In this document: in pieces, positions 16,801 through 25,688 of the stretch
Layout: the number at the start of each line of letters is the position of its first letter
Position numbering within the stretch: position 1 is the first letter of the stretch
Assembly: GCA_006218065.1 (NCBI GenBank)
Contig: VBWE01000048.1
Coordinates: forward strand, 1-33,898
Length of the DNA stretch: 33,898 nucleotides
Origin: Bacteroidota bacterium
Lineage (GTDB): Bacteria; Bacteroidota; Bacteroidia; Palsa-965
Direction: 5' to 3'
Notes under the pieces: model-generated
What the model was told of the DNA's origin: nothing
The model's database searches: none
What the model saw: only the letters and a program-made list of their open reading frames with translations
Position numbers and translations under genes: made by a program

Positions 16801-19357
16801 CCTGGAGATCGGCAAGATCGTCGCCTGCGATAAGTGCAAAAGCTACTACTGCGGAGTCTCCTGGGTTGATGGTATAAGGTCCGGCGCTAACCACATCGCA
16901 CACGTCGTTGCCCGTTCCGGTAGTAAAGCCTGCTGTCGCACGGCCTGTGGAAAGCGTAGTGTATTTCTCCGCAGCGTCATACCCGTTGGTGTAAAGGTCA
17001 ACACCGCCTGCGCCGCCCTGTACGTTGTCGATGGCATAGTGCAGGAAAGGCGCCGTGTTCGAAAGCAGTTTAACACCGCAGTAAATTCCGGGAAGCGTAT
17101 GATACACGTAGCCCATTTTATTGGTAACGTCTTCACCCGCGCGGTTGTCATTATAAGTCGTCGCATCGATATCCCAGTCAGCGAAAATACCGGCGTATAT
17201 GTTGCTTAAAGTGCTTCCGCTGGTATTGGTCATTACATACTGAACCATGATGTACTTGGTACTCGGAGGAGCGCTCCAGGCGTAAGCCTTATGATGTACG
17301 GTTACCGGGATCGGTGTGGGAGCAATATTATCGCGGAATTTTCCGTCAAGGTCGAAATCCGAAACAACACTCGGAATAACGACGCGAACGGTGGAGAGCG
17401 AAGCAAAATCAACATCCGGCGTGGTTGTGCCGCGTGCCATATCGCTTACTGCCGTGGACGATTTTCCGATCATAAGACTCGCTTCATACAGCAACGATCC
17501 GCTGTTCATGTAGGTAAATCCGAGTCCCTGCTGCTGCGCGTCCATATTGTAACCGATGAGTCCCTTGCTGGTAATACTTGATGATACATCGTTGATCGCG
17601 ACGTTGATGTAATCCACGTTCACGACTTCTGTAAAGAAATAATCGAACGTATACGTGCCGTCTGTGATAGACACTTTGAAAATAACGTTCTGGTTAGCCG
17701 GTGCATTCGTGTTGATTTTCACTTTAAACGGATCGGCCGGACCGTTGTTCACCGCCTGGAGCGTATTGATACTGCCCGGTGAAGTCGAACCGTCGATGAT
17801 GGTTACGTAAGTTCCGCCGCTCACTGCGGTGAGTGTTGCAGTTACTCCTGTTGCATTGGCCAGGTAGTTTTTGAAATCGCCGGTGATGAACATGGTATCA
17901 TTGATCACGAAAGCGTTGTCGTTATTATCCGTAGTGAGTTTGTTTTCCCAAACGATCGAAGGAGCGGCCGGATCGGTAAGCGCTTTGTACAGGTTGATGC
18001 GTCCTGTTCCGAGCTTGTTCATGTAAAGCGAGTTACTGCCGATCGAATAAATGTAATCGGTAGTCTGTTTCAGGCGCTGACCGGCCTGCAGGGCATTGTA
18101 AGACGGATAATAAGCACGGACAATCGCAGCGGCTCCTGCGCAAACCGGCGAAGCCATCGAGGTGCCGCTCTGGGTAGTGTAGCTTCCGCCGGTCCATGTA
18201 GCATTGATGTTCGAGCCGGGTGAGCAAACGTCAACCGTGTAGTTGTAATTGCTGAAAGAGGAACGGATATCGTTGGAACCTGTCGAAGCCACGCTCAGCA
18301 CGCGGTCGAAAGCGGCCGGGTAAAATGCCTGGTCCTGCGAGTTGTTTCCTGAAGCGGCGATAACCAGCGCATCTGTATTGTTCGTTGCATAATCGATTAC
18401 GTTCTGGCCGAAAGAACCGCCGCCGGTTCCGCCCCAGGAGCAGTTGATCACTTTGCAGCCGTGGTCGGCAGCGTAGGTGATACCCTGGTAAGAAGCAATC
18501 AGCGTACCGCTGGCATCGGCGATTTTTACCGGGAGAAATTTGCAGTTGTACCCGCTGCCGGCTACACCGATCGTGTTATTCACCTGTGCGGAAGCGCATC
18601 CGCTCACGTGTACGCCGTGTGCATCGCCCTGCCAGGTGGGATCGTTGTCGTTCATGCCCACGTCCCAGCCGCGGTAGTTGTCTGTATAACTGTCACCGTC
18701 GTTGTCGTTTCCGTCAATCGGGTCGGCTGTGTTATAAGCGATCTGGTTCGTCAGATCCGGGTGACTGAGTTCAGTACCGGTATCGGTAATGCCGATCACG
18801 ATGCTGGCGCTGCCGGTGCTGATGTCCCAGCCGGACATACCGGAAGTACTGGCTGCCACGATTTTGTAAATATGATACGAACTCGCGCTGGTAGCGAACT
18901 GATCATTCGGCGTAAGTTTCGTTGACGGAATAAAATACGGCTCAACGTATTCGAAGAAGCCCATATTGAAAAGCTTGCCGATCGCCTTTTCCAGGTCCAT
19001 ATCCGCATTGAACTTCACGGTATAGATCGTGGTCAGGTCGATCATCGGGGCGCCCCAGGCGTTGGTCGCTTTTTCAGGCGCTTTAACGGTGGGAAATGTT
19101 TTCTCCACGGAATAAACGCCGAGGCTGCTGAAGTATTTCTGAACCGCATCGATAGCGATCGAATTCGGTCCGCAGGCACTCCGGAATTGCGGCGTAACCT
19201 TTACCAGCATGGTTTTGGGCAGGTATTCGCCGGGATTGAGTTTGCTGAGCGGAGTGTAGCTCTGCGCCTTGGGAGCGGTCAGCGGAACCGACTGCTGGGC
19301 GAAAACAAATGCGGGGATCACCGCCAGTGCAGTGAAAATGGTAGCCAGTTTTTTCAT
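16751..19357 (-). CDS. Subtilisin-like S8 serine protease, secreted (frameshifted before its sorting domain)
   Basis: 868 residues as read; 942 if the frameshift near 16800 is repaired. The signal peptide is MKKLATIFTALAVIPAFVFA. An N-terminal propeptide-like region precedes the catalytic domain, with D192 in GITDTG, H247 in DAHGVHVSG, oxyanion N338 in AASGNN and S400 in GTSMASP. Beyond it lie beta-sandwich domains to about residue 850. The last ~15 residues of this frame (GAGRKRQPVAELSEPG) are out-of-frame readthrough. The protein would be a T9SS-exported extracellular protease; without its sorting domain it should remain periplasmic. Its promoter is at 19391-19418 and its terminator at 16474-16507. 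Confidence 0.9.
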   Translation of the reverse strand: MKKLATIFTALAVIPAFVFAQQSVPLTAPKAQSYTPLSKLNPGEYLPKTMLVKVTPQFRSACGPNSIAIDAVQKYFSSLGVYSVEKTFPTVKAPEKATNAWGAPMIDLTTIYTVKFNADMDLEKAIGKLFNMGFFEYVEPYFIPSTKLTPNDQFATSASSYHIYKIVAASTSGMSGWDISTGSASIVIGITDTGTELSHPDLTNQIAYNTADPIDGNDNDGDSYTDNYRGWDVGMNDNDPTWQGDAHGVHVSGCASAQVNNTIGVAGSGYNCKFLPVKIADASGTLIASYQGITYAADHGCKVINCSWGGTGGGSFGQNVIDYATNNTDALVIAASGNNSQDQAFYPAAFDRVLSVASTGSNDIRSSFSNYNYTVDVCSPGSNINATWTGGSYTTQSGTSMASPVCAGAAAIVRAYYPSYNALQAGQRLKQTTDYIYSIGSNSLYMNKLGTGRINLYKALTDPAAPSIVWENKLTTDNNDNAFVINDTMFITGDFKNYLANATGVTATLTAVSGGTYVTIIDGSTSPGSINTLQAVNNGPADPFKVKINTNAPANQNVIFKVSITDGTYTFDYFFTEVVNVDYINVAINDVSSSITSKGLIGYNMDAQQQGLGFTYMNSGSLLYEASLMIGKSSTAVSDMARGTTTPDVDFASLSTVRVVIPSVVSDFDLDGKFRDNIAPTPIPVTVHHKAYAWSAPPSTKYIMVQYVMTNTSGSTLSNIYAGIFADWDIDATTYNDNRAGEDVTNKMGYVYHTLPGIYCGVKLLSNTAPFLHYAIDNVQGGAGGVDLYTNGYDAAEKYTTLSTGRATAGFTTGTGNDVCDVVSAGPYTINPGDSAVVAFALIAGDDLADLQGAGRKRQPVAELSEPG

Positions 19358-19390
19358 GCGAATAGAATAGTCTTATTGTTTCGTGAAGGC

Positions 19391-19418
19391 CTAAAGTAGA
19401 TAAATGCGGGCAAAACAA
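19391..19418 (-). promoter_or_regulatory. Promoter of the S8 protease
   Basis: On the minus strand TTG (19416-19418), a 17-nt spacer, then TACTTTAG (19391-19398), a one-mismatch -7 box. The leader is 33 nt. The same TTTAG variant occurs before the WG-repeat genes. Confidence 0.45.
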
Positions 19419-19453
19419 CAAGCTCGTTTCTTCCTGAAAATCAGTTTTCTGCC

Positions 19454-19924
19454 TCAGGACAGCGTATTTGTACCATCGAAAGCCCCGAATTCGGGTATTT
19501 CGGGTAAAAACAGGTATGAACTGCTTGCATGATCGATCCGGCAGCAGAAATGGCGCAGGCCATTGGAAAGTACCAGTATTTCCACGCCCGTGGTCATATT
19601 GTAGCGGGCGGCCTGGTCGAAAACCGGTTGGGTGATCTCCACTTCCGGCGCTTTGCATTCGGCGAGCAGGAGCGGGCGTCCCTGTTTATCATGCGCAAGA
19701 ATATCACAACGTTTTTTCAGCCCGTTTACCTCGATCGTTTTTTCGATGGCGAGCAGGGAAGCGGGGTATTTTTTTGTTTCCACGAGATAGGTGGCGAGAT
19801 GCTGGCGGACCCATTCTTCGGGCGTGAGGACTACCCACTTTTTCCGGATAACATCGAAAATCTGCCGGCGGCCTTCCGAATTCCGGATTCGGAAAGGGAA
19901 TTCAGGAAATTGAAGCTTTACCAT
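19454..19924 (-). CDS. HsdR-N-like PD-(D/E)XK nuclease-fold protein
   Basis: 156 residues. The C-terminal half has the nuclease-fold core: D74 in KKRCDILAHD and E89-x-K91 in LLLAECKAPEV, followed by QAARYN and LSNGLRHFCC. The N-terminal part (RQIFDVIRKKWVVLTPEEWV, then RQHLATYLV) is typical of the short stand-alone 'type I restriction R N-terminal domain' proteins that nearly all Bacteroidota carry. No helicase, HsdM or HsdS is nearby, so it is not a restriction system. A role in DNA metabolism is plausible but unproven. It lies between the MATE gene and the protease on the same strand. Confidence 0.88.
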   Translation of the reverse strand: MVKLQFPEFPFRIRNSEGRRQIFDVIRKKWVVLTPEEWVRQHLATYLVETKKYPASLLAIEKTIEVNGLKKRCDILAHDKQGRPLLLAECKAPEVEITQPVFDQAARYNMTTGVEILVLSNGLRHFCCRIDHASSSYLFLPEIPEFGAFDGTNTLS

Positions 19925-19987
19925 GCAAACTATTTAAACGTTGCTATCCGAAGCTGGCAGCTTCAGATTACTATAAACTTATTCGGA

Positions 19988-21328
19988 TTATTTTAAACTT
20001 AATTTACGGCAAACATATTCGAAACGCCACAACAAAGCCACCCCGGCAATGGTCAGGCCGATTACAAAGCCGTACCAGATTCCGTGAACGCCCAGTTCCA
20101 TGGTGAAACCGAGTATGTAGCATGCCGGAAGTGTGATGAGCCAGTAAGCCACCAGCGTGATGACCGTAGGCATGTTCATATCCTGCAAGCCGCGGAGCAT
20201 GCCGAGTGCGACCACCTGTGTCCCGTCTGAAAGCTGGAAAACGGCGGCGATCAGCAGCAGCGATGCGGCCATGTCCACTACCTGGTGGTCTTTGTTGAAA
20301 CTGCCCGTCAGTGCACCGGGGAAAAGGATAAAAAGAACGGCGCCGAAGATCATGAACCCGAGAGAGAGCAGCAGGGCCGTGTAACCTGCGCGACGGTAAT
20401 CTCCTTTCCCGCCCAGGCCGAGGAAATGCCCCACGCGCACAGTCGCCGCCGCACCGATCCCGCTCGATACCATATAGGTGCATGCCGCAAGACTGAGCGC
20501 GATCCGGTGCGCGGCCATCGGCACATCGTCCTTCAGCCAGCCCACAAAAATGCCCGCCGCACTGAAAGCCCCGACTTCAAACGTGAACTGAAGTCCCGCC
20601 GGGATGCCTGTCCGGAAAAGTTTTTTCAGCACGCCGCGCGAAAATCCGCGCATGCGGAAACCTTCGCGGTACTGCCTGAAACGCGGACTGTAATACACGT
20701 ACAGGTACATGCCCGCAGCCATCGCACAGCGCGAAATAAAAGTAGCCCAGCAGGAACCCATCACGCCCATTTCGGGAAAACCGAGGCTGCCGAAAACCAG
20801 CAGGTAATTCAGCAGCACATTCAGCAGGTTGGCGCCGATGCTGATATACATCGCGGCCTTCGTGTCGGAAAGTCCTTCAGCAAATTGCTTGAGCGTGAAA
20901 AAAAAGCTCAGCGGGATCATCGAAAACATGATCACGTTCAGGAACGGGATCGCGATTTCAACTACACCTTCAGGCTGATCCAGGTAGCGCAAAAGGGGCG
21001 CACAAAAGAAAAGCACCAAAAACATGAGTATGCATATCGCAAAATTGGCGATGAAGGCGTTTTTCAGCAAAAGGGGGATTTTTTCCTGCTCGCCTTTTCC
21101 AGCCGCTTCGGCCACCAGCGGCGTAATGCCGTACGACATGCCGATGGCGAATACCAGGGCGAGAATGTAAAACGTACCGGCCAGCATCACGGCGGCCTGC
21201 GGCGCAGTCCCGATCTGTCCCACAAAAAAACTGTCGGCCACATCCACCAGGATATGCCCGAGGTTGCTGAAGCAGATCGGCACAGCCAGCACCAAAGTCG
21301 CTGAAATATGTTGTTTCCAGGAAAGCAT
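19988..21328 (-). CDS. MATE family efflux transporter
   Basis: 446 residues from the ATG at 21328 (MLSWKQHISATLVLAVPICF). The frame extends upstream to 21523, but that part is unconserved and covers the intergenic promoter region. About twelve hydrophobic segments are visible, with MATE signatures HILVDVADSFFVGQIGT near the first helix and PLVAEAAGKGEQEKIPLLLK. It belongs to the NorM/DinF superfamily and exports cationic drugs or metabolites against Na+ or H+. It is divergent from the NIDO-PKD gene; the substrate is unknown. Confidence 0.92.
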   Translation of the reverse strand: MLSWKQHISATLVLAVPICFSNLGHILVDVADSFFVGQIGTAPQAAVMLAGTFYILALVFAIGMSYGITPLVAEAAGKGEQEKIPLLLKNAFIANFAICILMFLVLFFCAPLLRYLDQPEGVVEIAIPFLNVIMFSMIPLSFFFTLKQFAEGLSDTKAAMYISIGANLLNVLLNYLLVFGSLGFPEMGVMGSCWATFISRCAMAAGMYLYVYYSPRFRQYREGFRMRGFSRGVLKKLFRTGIPAGLQFTFEVGAFSAAGIFVGWLKDDVPMAAHRIALSLAACTYMVSSGIGAAATVRVGHFLGLGGKGDYRRAGYTALLLSLGFMIFGAVLFILFPGALTGSFNKDHQVVDMAASLLLIAAVFQLSDGTQVVALGMLRGLQDMNMPTVITLVAYWLITLPACYILGFTMELGVHGIWYGFVIGLTIAGVALLWRFEYVCRKLSLK

Positions 21329-21341
21329 GTTCAAAAGCCTG

Positions 21342-21349
21342 CAAAGATA
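21342..21349 (-). promoter_or_regulatory. -7 box of the MATE gene
   Basis: Minus-strand TATCTTTG, perfect consensus, 13 nt before the ATG at 21328; it supports this start. Confidence 0.45.
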
Positions 21350-21449
21350 GCTGCTGCCCGGGCTCATAAAACGACGATCTGCCCCCTCTTTTTTCGACCG
21401 GTACCGGAAACTTATCGGCAGAAACTTGATATCTGTCGTATATTTTTTA

Positions 21450-21480
21450 TTGACTCGTCGTATAATAGGTTGTACATTTG
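21450..21480 (+). promoter_or_regulatory. Promoter of NIDO-PKD gene 1
   Basis: TTGACT starting at 21450 and TACATTTG at 21473-21480, with a 20-nt gap between TTG and TA. It is 42 nt upstream of the preferred ATG at 21523. A start at 21478 would lie inside the -7 box, so 21523 is favoured. Confidence 0.55.
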
Positions 21481-21522
21481 CACCTGTTCCCCTGGCAAAC
21501 CGGGAACATGATTGATTTACCA

Positions 21523-23817
21523 ATGAAAATTTCCCCTTTTAGTATAATGACCGCATTGGTCGTTTTCGCCGGTTCGTTTTCGCTCCGGGCGCAGCAGGGC
21601 ATGGCTATTCCGCCCACGCATACGCCTGCGTACGAACAAATGAAACAGGCCGGGAAATTCCAGCAGGGGCTTAACGTCATCAATTCCAAAGGTGAGACAA
21701 CACCGCTGCGGACGCTTGTCCAGCCTGCGGCTCCCGCAGCGCCGGCCAACTGCCAGTGTATGATTACGGTGGACAATACCTTTTCCGTAGTTCCTTTTTC
21801 CTTCGGAACCGCCCCCGACTATCGCAACGATGATTTCTCGTCTCCGCTCATCAACCTGCCATTCAATTTCTCTTTCTATGGCGTGAACCAGACGAACTGT
21901 TATATCAATAACAACGGCAATATTTCGTTCGGCACACCTTACGGAACTTTTTCTGCGACCGGTTTTCCCACCAACCAGGTGGTTATGATCGCGCCTTTCT
22001 GGGCGGACGTGGATACGCGCAATCTCGCGAGCGGACTGGTGTATTATAAAATCACACCGGGATATATGATCGTTCGCTGGCAGACAGTCGGTTATTACAG
22101 CCAGCACACGGACAAGCTCAACGATTTTCAGCTCATCATCAGCGACGGCGTGGATCCGATTCTTCCTGCGGGAAGCAACGTTTCGTTTTGTTACGGCGAC
22201 ATGCAGTGGACTACGGGCGATGCTTCCCTGGGAACCAACGGCTTCGGCGGAACTCCTGCGACTGTCGGCGTGAACCGCGGAGACGGGATCAATTACCTGC
22301 AGATCGGAACCTTTGACCAGGCCGGCCTGGCGTACGATGGTCCTTACGGACTGAACGACGGCATCAGCTGGCTCGACAACCTGGAATTTTTCTTCAACGT
22401 AAGCAATACCGGTTCAGGCAACAATATGCCTCCGATTATGCAGGCTCCGCAGGTTTGCGATACATTCGTGCTTTGCGTGGGCGATACATTCCCGTTCAGC
22501 GCAAACTTCCTTTCTCCCGAGCCGGGACAGATCACTACGGCAAACATTGTAGCGCCCGGCGTTACGGGAATAAACATCGTAAGCAGCACCAGCGGAAACC
22601 CGGCGACAATTTTTGCGGAACTGGTCGGCATGACCTCCAATATCGGCTACAATACCATTACGGTTTCCGGCACGGACAACGGCAGCCCCGCGCAAACCAC
22701 CAGCGGCGTTATCGTCATACAGGTTATCCCCGGGCCGGTCGCGCAGTTTTCCACTACCCCCGTTTGTCCCGGTGACCCGATGGTATTTACCGACAATTCC
22801 CTCGCGCAGCCCGGCAACGGACCAATCACCACCTGGGGCTGGGATTTCGGCGATCCGCCTTCGGGCGCGAATAATTTTTCCGTGCTGCAGAATCCTTCGC
22901 ATACTTATAATACTTCCGGAAGTTACAGCGTGATTCTCACCGTAGAAGATTCCATCGGCTGCAAAACAAAAGACACCGCGCAGGTAACCGTTTATCCGCT
23001 GCCTGTCGTAAGCTTTACTTCCGATATCAATTCCGGCTGCAGTCCGCTCTGCGTGAACTTCACCGACCTGAGCACTGTTGCAGGAAGTACGATCAATGCC
23101 TGGAGCTGGGATTTCGGAAACGGCAATACGGACAATACGCAGAACCCGTCCAACATTTGTTACCTGCAGCAGGGCGACTATACGGTCACGCTCACGGTCA
23201 CATCCGTGGAGGGCTGCTCCTCCACGGATCTGATTGTGGACATGATCCACGTAATTCCCGGGCCGCAGGCTGATTTTATTCTCGGTCCGCAACCGGTAAC
23301 CATTACCAATCCGCTGATCTATTTTACCGACAAATCATTCCCTGTTCCGTCATCATGGACCTGGGATTTCGGTGATCCGCTCGACCTGGTCAATAATACG
23401 TCCACGCTGCAGGATCCTTCGCACATGTACGGCGATACCGGTGCGTATTGCGCGCGGCTGATCGTGACCGGCGACAACGGAACCTGCCCGGATACGATGA
23501 TCAAATGCCTGGAAATTTCGCCGGATATCCTGACCTGGATTCCGAATTCATTTACGCCGAACAACACCGGTGTGAACGATGTTTTCCTGCCCGTGTTCAG
23601 CGATGCATCCGTAGTAAAAGATTTCGAAATGCTCATTTTCGACCGCTGGGGCAACCTGGTTTTCAAAACCAACGATCCTTCGCTGGGCTGGGACGGTAAA
23701 GTGCAGGGCTCGTCGATCAAAGTGCAGCTCGATACATACGTGTATAAAATCATGGTCACCGATAAATACATCGGTAAAGAGTACCGCTACATCGGCCATG
23801 TAAACGTGATCCGTTAA
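21523..23817 (+). CDS. NIDO-PKD-CHU_C T9SS-exported protein 1
   Basis: 764 residues with signal peptide MKISPFSIMTALVVFAGSFS..RAQ. A nidogen-like (NIDO) domain covers about residues 85-290: CYINNNGNISFG, VVMIAPFWADVDTRN, GLVYYKITPGYMIVRWQTVG, and MQWTTGDASLGTNGFGG. A spacer with a cadherin/Ig-like look follows, then three PKD domains (GWDFGDPPSG, SWDFGNGNTDN, TWDFGDPLDL). It ends in a type-B sorting domain (WIPNSFTPNNTGVNDVF, FDRWGNLVFKT, GWDGKVQGS, IGHVNVIR). This architecture suggests a large surface adhesin exported by the T9SS. The next gene is its shorter paralogue, 149 nt downstream. Confidence 0.9.
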   Translation: MKISPFSIMTALVVFAGSFSLRAQQGMAIPPTHTPAYEQMKQAGKFQQGLNVINSKGETTPLRTLVQPAAPAAPANCQCMITVDNTFSVVPFSFGTAPDYRNDDFSSPLINLPFNFSFYGVNQTNCYINNNGNISFGTPYGTFSATGFPTNQVVMIAPFWADVDTRNLASGLVYYKITPGYMIVRWQTVGYYSQHTDKLNDFQLIISDGVDPILPAGSNVSFCYGDMQWTTGDASLGTNGFGGTPATVGVNRGDGINYLQIGTFDQAGLAYDGPYGLNDGISWLDNLEFFFNVSNTGSGNNMPPIMQAPQVCDTFVLCVGDTFPFSANFLSPEPGQITTANIVAPGVTGINIVSSTSGNPATIFAELVGMTSNIGYNTITVSGTDNGSPAQTTSGVIVIQVIPGPVAQFSTTPVCPGDPMVFTDNSLAQPGNGPITTWGWDFGDPPSGANNFSVLQNPSHTYNTSGSYSVILTVEDSIGCKTKDTAQVTVYPLPVVSFTSDINSGCSPLCVNFTDLSTVAGSTINAWSWDFGNGNTDNTQNPSNICYLQQGDYTVTLTVTSVEGCSSTDLIVDMIHVIPGPQADFILGPQPVTITNPLIYFTDKSFPVPSSWTWDFGDPLDLVNNTSTLQDPSHMYGDTGAYCARLIVTGDNGTCPDTMIKCLEISPDILTWIPNSFTPNNTGVNDVFLPVFSDASVVKDFEMLIFDRWGNLVFKTNDPSLGWDGKVQGSSIKVQLDTYVYKIMVTDKYIGKEYRYIGHVNVIR

Positions 23818-23931
23818 ACGGAGCCGCTCCACCGAATCAGCATCACTTTCTTTTTGTCGCCGGAAAAACTGTGCCCGGCGTTTACCTGCGCAGGCTGACC
23901 GAAAAGTCAGGAAAGGCCGGCTGAAAAACCG

Positions 23932-23939
23932 TATTTTTG
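23932..23939 (+). promoter_or_regulatory. Possible -7 box of NIDO-PKD gene 2
   Basis: TATTTTTG, perfect -7 consensus, 27 nt before the ATG at 23967; no -33 TTG is seen at the right spacing. The 149-nt gap also holds a CGCCGG...CCGGCG stem without a T-run. Confidence 0.35.
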
Positions 23940-23966
23940 ATAAGCTGCTGACCTCGGCGGTACCCG

Positions 23967-25679
23967 ATGAAAAGAATTTCCGCGCTTATGCTGGCTGTAT
24001 TGTTTTGCACGGTAATCGCCGCGCAGGAACAAAGTACGTTTCCCGCACCGGGTTCGGATGCATACGATCGCCTGAAAAAAGAAGGATCAATTCCCCGCGG
24101 TTTTTATATTTCCGGCGCGCGTGATTCCATGCCTGCGATGAAATATATTGTTCAGCCTGCGCCGGCATCGTCGGTGGCCTGCGAATGCATGGTCCCGGTT
24201 GACGGAACGTTTTCCATCGTCCCGTTTACGATCGGCCTGCCGCCCAATTACGAGAACGACGACGGATCGAGCCCGATCATCGCGCTGCCGTTTAATTTTT
24301 GTTTTTACGGGCAAACGCAGTCGAACTGCTACATCAACAACAACGGGAATATTTCATTCGGCGCGCCTTACGGAACTTTTTCGGCCAACGCGTTTCCCGA
24401 TCCGAACTTCGTGATGATCGCACCGTTCTGGGGCGACGTGGATACGCGCAGCATCACGAGCGGGCTGGTGCATTATAAAATAACGCCCACGTCGATGATC
24501 GTGAAATGGGAAGCGGTGGATTATTTCAACGCTACGGCTGTTTCGCACCAGTCGCTTTACAATACCTTCCAGCTCATCATTACCGACGGAAGCGATCCGA
24601 TTCTTCCCGCCGGGAATAACGTTTCGTTTTGTTACGGCGACATGCAGTGGACTACGGGCGATGCTTCGCAGGGTACGAACGGTTTCGGCGGCGTCCCGGC
24701 AACGGTGGGCGTGAACCGTGGAAACGGTATTGATTACGTGCAGATCGGGCAGTTCGATGCGCCCGGCAGCAATTACGACGGGCCGTTCGGAAATCCCGAC
24801 CAGGTAAGCTGGCTCGATAACCAGACTTTTTATTTCGACGTATGCAGCAACAACGGGAACAATCTTCCGCCGGTCGTGAATGCGCCGCAATCCTGCGATA
24901 CGATTGAAATGTGCGTGGGCGATACGCTTGACATCAGCGCTACGTTTCTTTCGCCGGAGCAGGGACAGACAACGACGATCGCTGTCAATCCGAACGGGCT
25001 GGTGAATTTCAGCATCGTCAGCAATACGGGCGGAAACACGGCGACGCTGCTGGCCGTACTGGTTGCAGACGCTTCCAATGTCGGGTACAATACGATCAGC
25101 ATCACGGGCACGGATAACGGCAGCCCCGCGCAGAGCACTTCGGCCGATGTGATCGTGCATATCATCAGCGCGCCGGCGATCAGTTTCAGTTTTTCACCGA
25201 CTGCAAATATTTTGATCGGTACGCAGGTACAGTTTAATGACGCTACGCCTGGCGCAGTCCAGTGGCTCTGGAATTTCGGTGACGGCGACACGAGTTCGCT
25301 GCAAAACCCGGTGCACGATTACAGTGCAACAGGATCATACACGGTTTCGCTGACGGTAACGCTGGCTACGGGTTGTACCGGTACGCTCACGCAGGTAATC
25401 GACGTGGTGGAAGAAGTGATTCAGCTCCCGGTAATCGCGCCGAATGTTTTTACACCGAACGGCGACGGGAAAAACGACGCGCTCGATTTTTCCAACCTGC
25501 TTATGTATCATGGAAACGTGCTGCAGGTTTTCAACCGCTGGGGCAACCTGGTTTACGAAAGCGCCGATTATAAAAACGACTGGCAGCCGAAGGATATGAG
25601 CGATGGCGTTTATTATTACACCTTATTTATTCCCGACCGGGCGGAGACGCTGACGGGATTTGTACATCTTATTCGTTGA
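23967..25679 (+). CDS. NIDO-PKD-CHU_C T9SS-exported protein 2
   Basis: 570 residues with signal peptide MKRISALMLAVLFCTVIAAQ. It has the same N-terminal motif (DAYDRLKKEGSIPRGFYISG) and NIDO domain as the preceding gene, with long runs shared, such as CYINNNGNISFG, FCYGDMQWTTGDAS and GTNGFGG. It has the same cysteine-rich spacer (CDTIEMCVGDTLDISATFLS). Only one PKD domain remains (WLWNFGDGDTSSLQNPVHDY) before the sorting domain (APNVFTPNGDGKNDALDFSN, FNRWGNLVYES, GFVHLIR). It looks like a tandem duplicate that has lost, or never gained, two PKD repeats. It is probably surface-exposed. The metallophosphoesterase begins 9 nt later and is likely co-transcribed. Confidence 0.9.
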   Translation: MKRISALMLAVLFCTVIAAQEQSTFPAPGSDAYDRLKKEGSIPRGFYISGARDSMPAMKYIVQPAPASSVACECMVPVDGTFSIVPFTIGLPPNYENDDGSSPIIALPFNFCFYGQTQSNCYINNNGNISFGAPYGTFSANAFPDPNFVMIAPFWGDVDTRSITSGLVHYKITPTSMIVKWEAVDYFNATAVSHQSLYNTFQLIITDGSDPILPAGNNVSFCYGDMQWTTGDASQGTNGFGGVPATVGVNRGNGIDYVQIGQFDAPGSNYDGPFGNPDQVSWLDNQTFYFDVCSNNGNNLPPVVNAPQSCDTIEMCVGDTLDISATFLSPEQGQTTTIAVNPNGLVNFSIVSNTGGNTATLLAVLVADASNVGYNTISITGTDNGSPAQSTSADVIVHIISAPAISFSFSPTANILIGTQVQFNDATPGAVQWLWNFGDGDTSSLQNPVHDYSATGSYTVSLTVTLATGCTGTLTQVIDVVEEVIQLPVIAPNVFTPNGDGKNDALDFSNLLMYHGNVLQVFNRWGNLVYESADYKNDWQPKDMSDGVYYYTLFIPDRAETLTGFVHLIR

Positions 25680-25688
25680 GTTATTGCT

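Noticed and set aside
19454-19924. Possible restriction-modification system
   Set aside because: Only the small HsdR-N-like nuclease fold is present; no helicase, methylase or specificity gene is nearby, and this short protein is common in the phylum as a stand-alone gene.
20285-21304. 339-residue plus-strand frame
   Set aside because: Antisense to the MATE transporter; composition is rich in Arg, His, Gln and Lys with no fold signal.
21478-21522. Upstream ATG extension of NIDO-PKD gene 1
   Set aside because: It would start inside the TACATTTG promoter box and put 15 residues before a good signal peptide; ATG 21523 fits better.
24354-25160. 268-residue minus-strand frame
   Set aside because: Antisense to NIDO-PKD gene 2, which is firmly supported by domains and a signal peptide.
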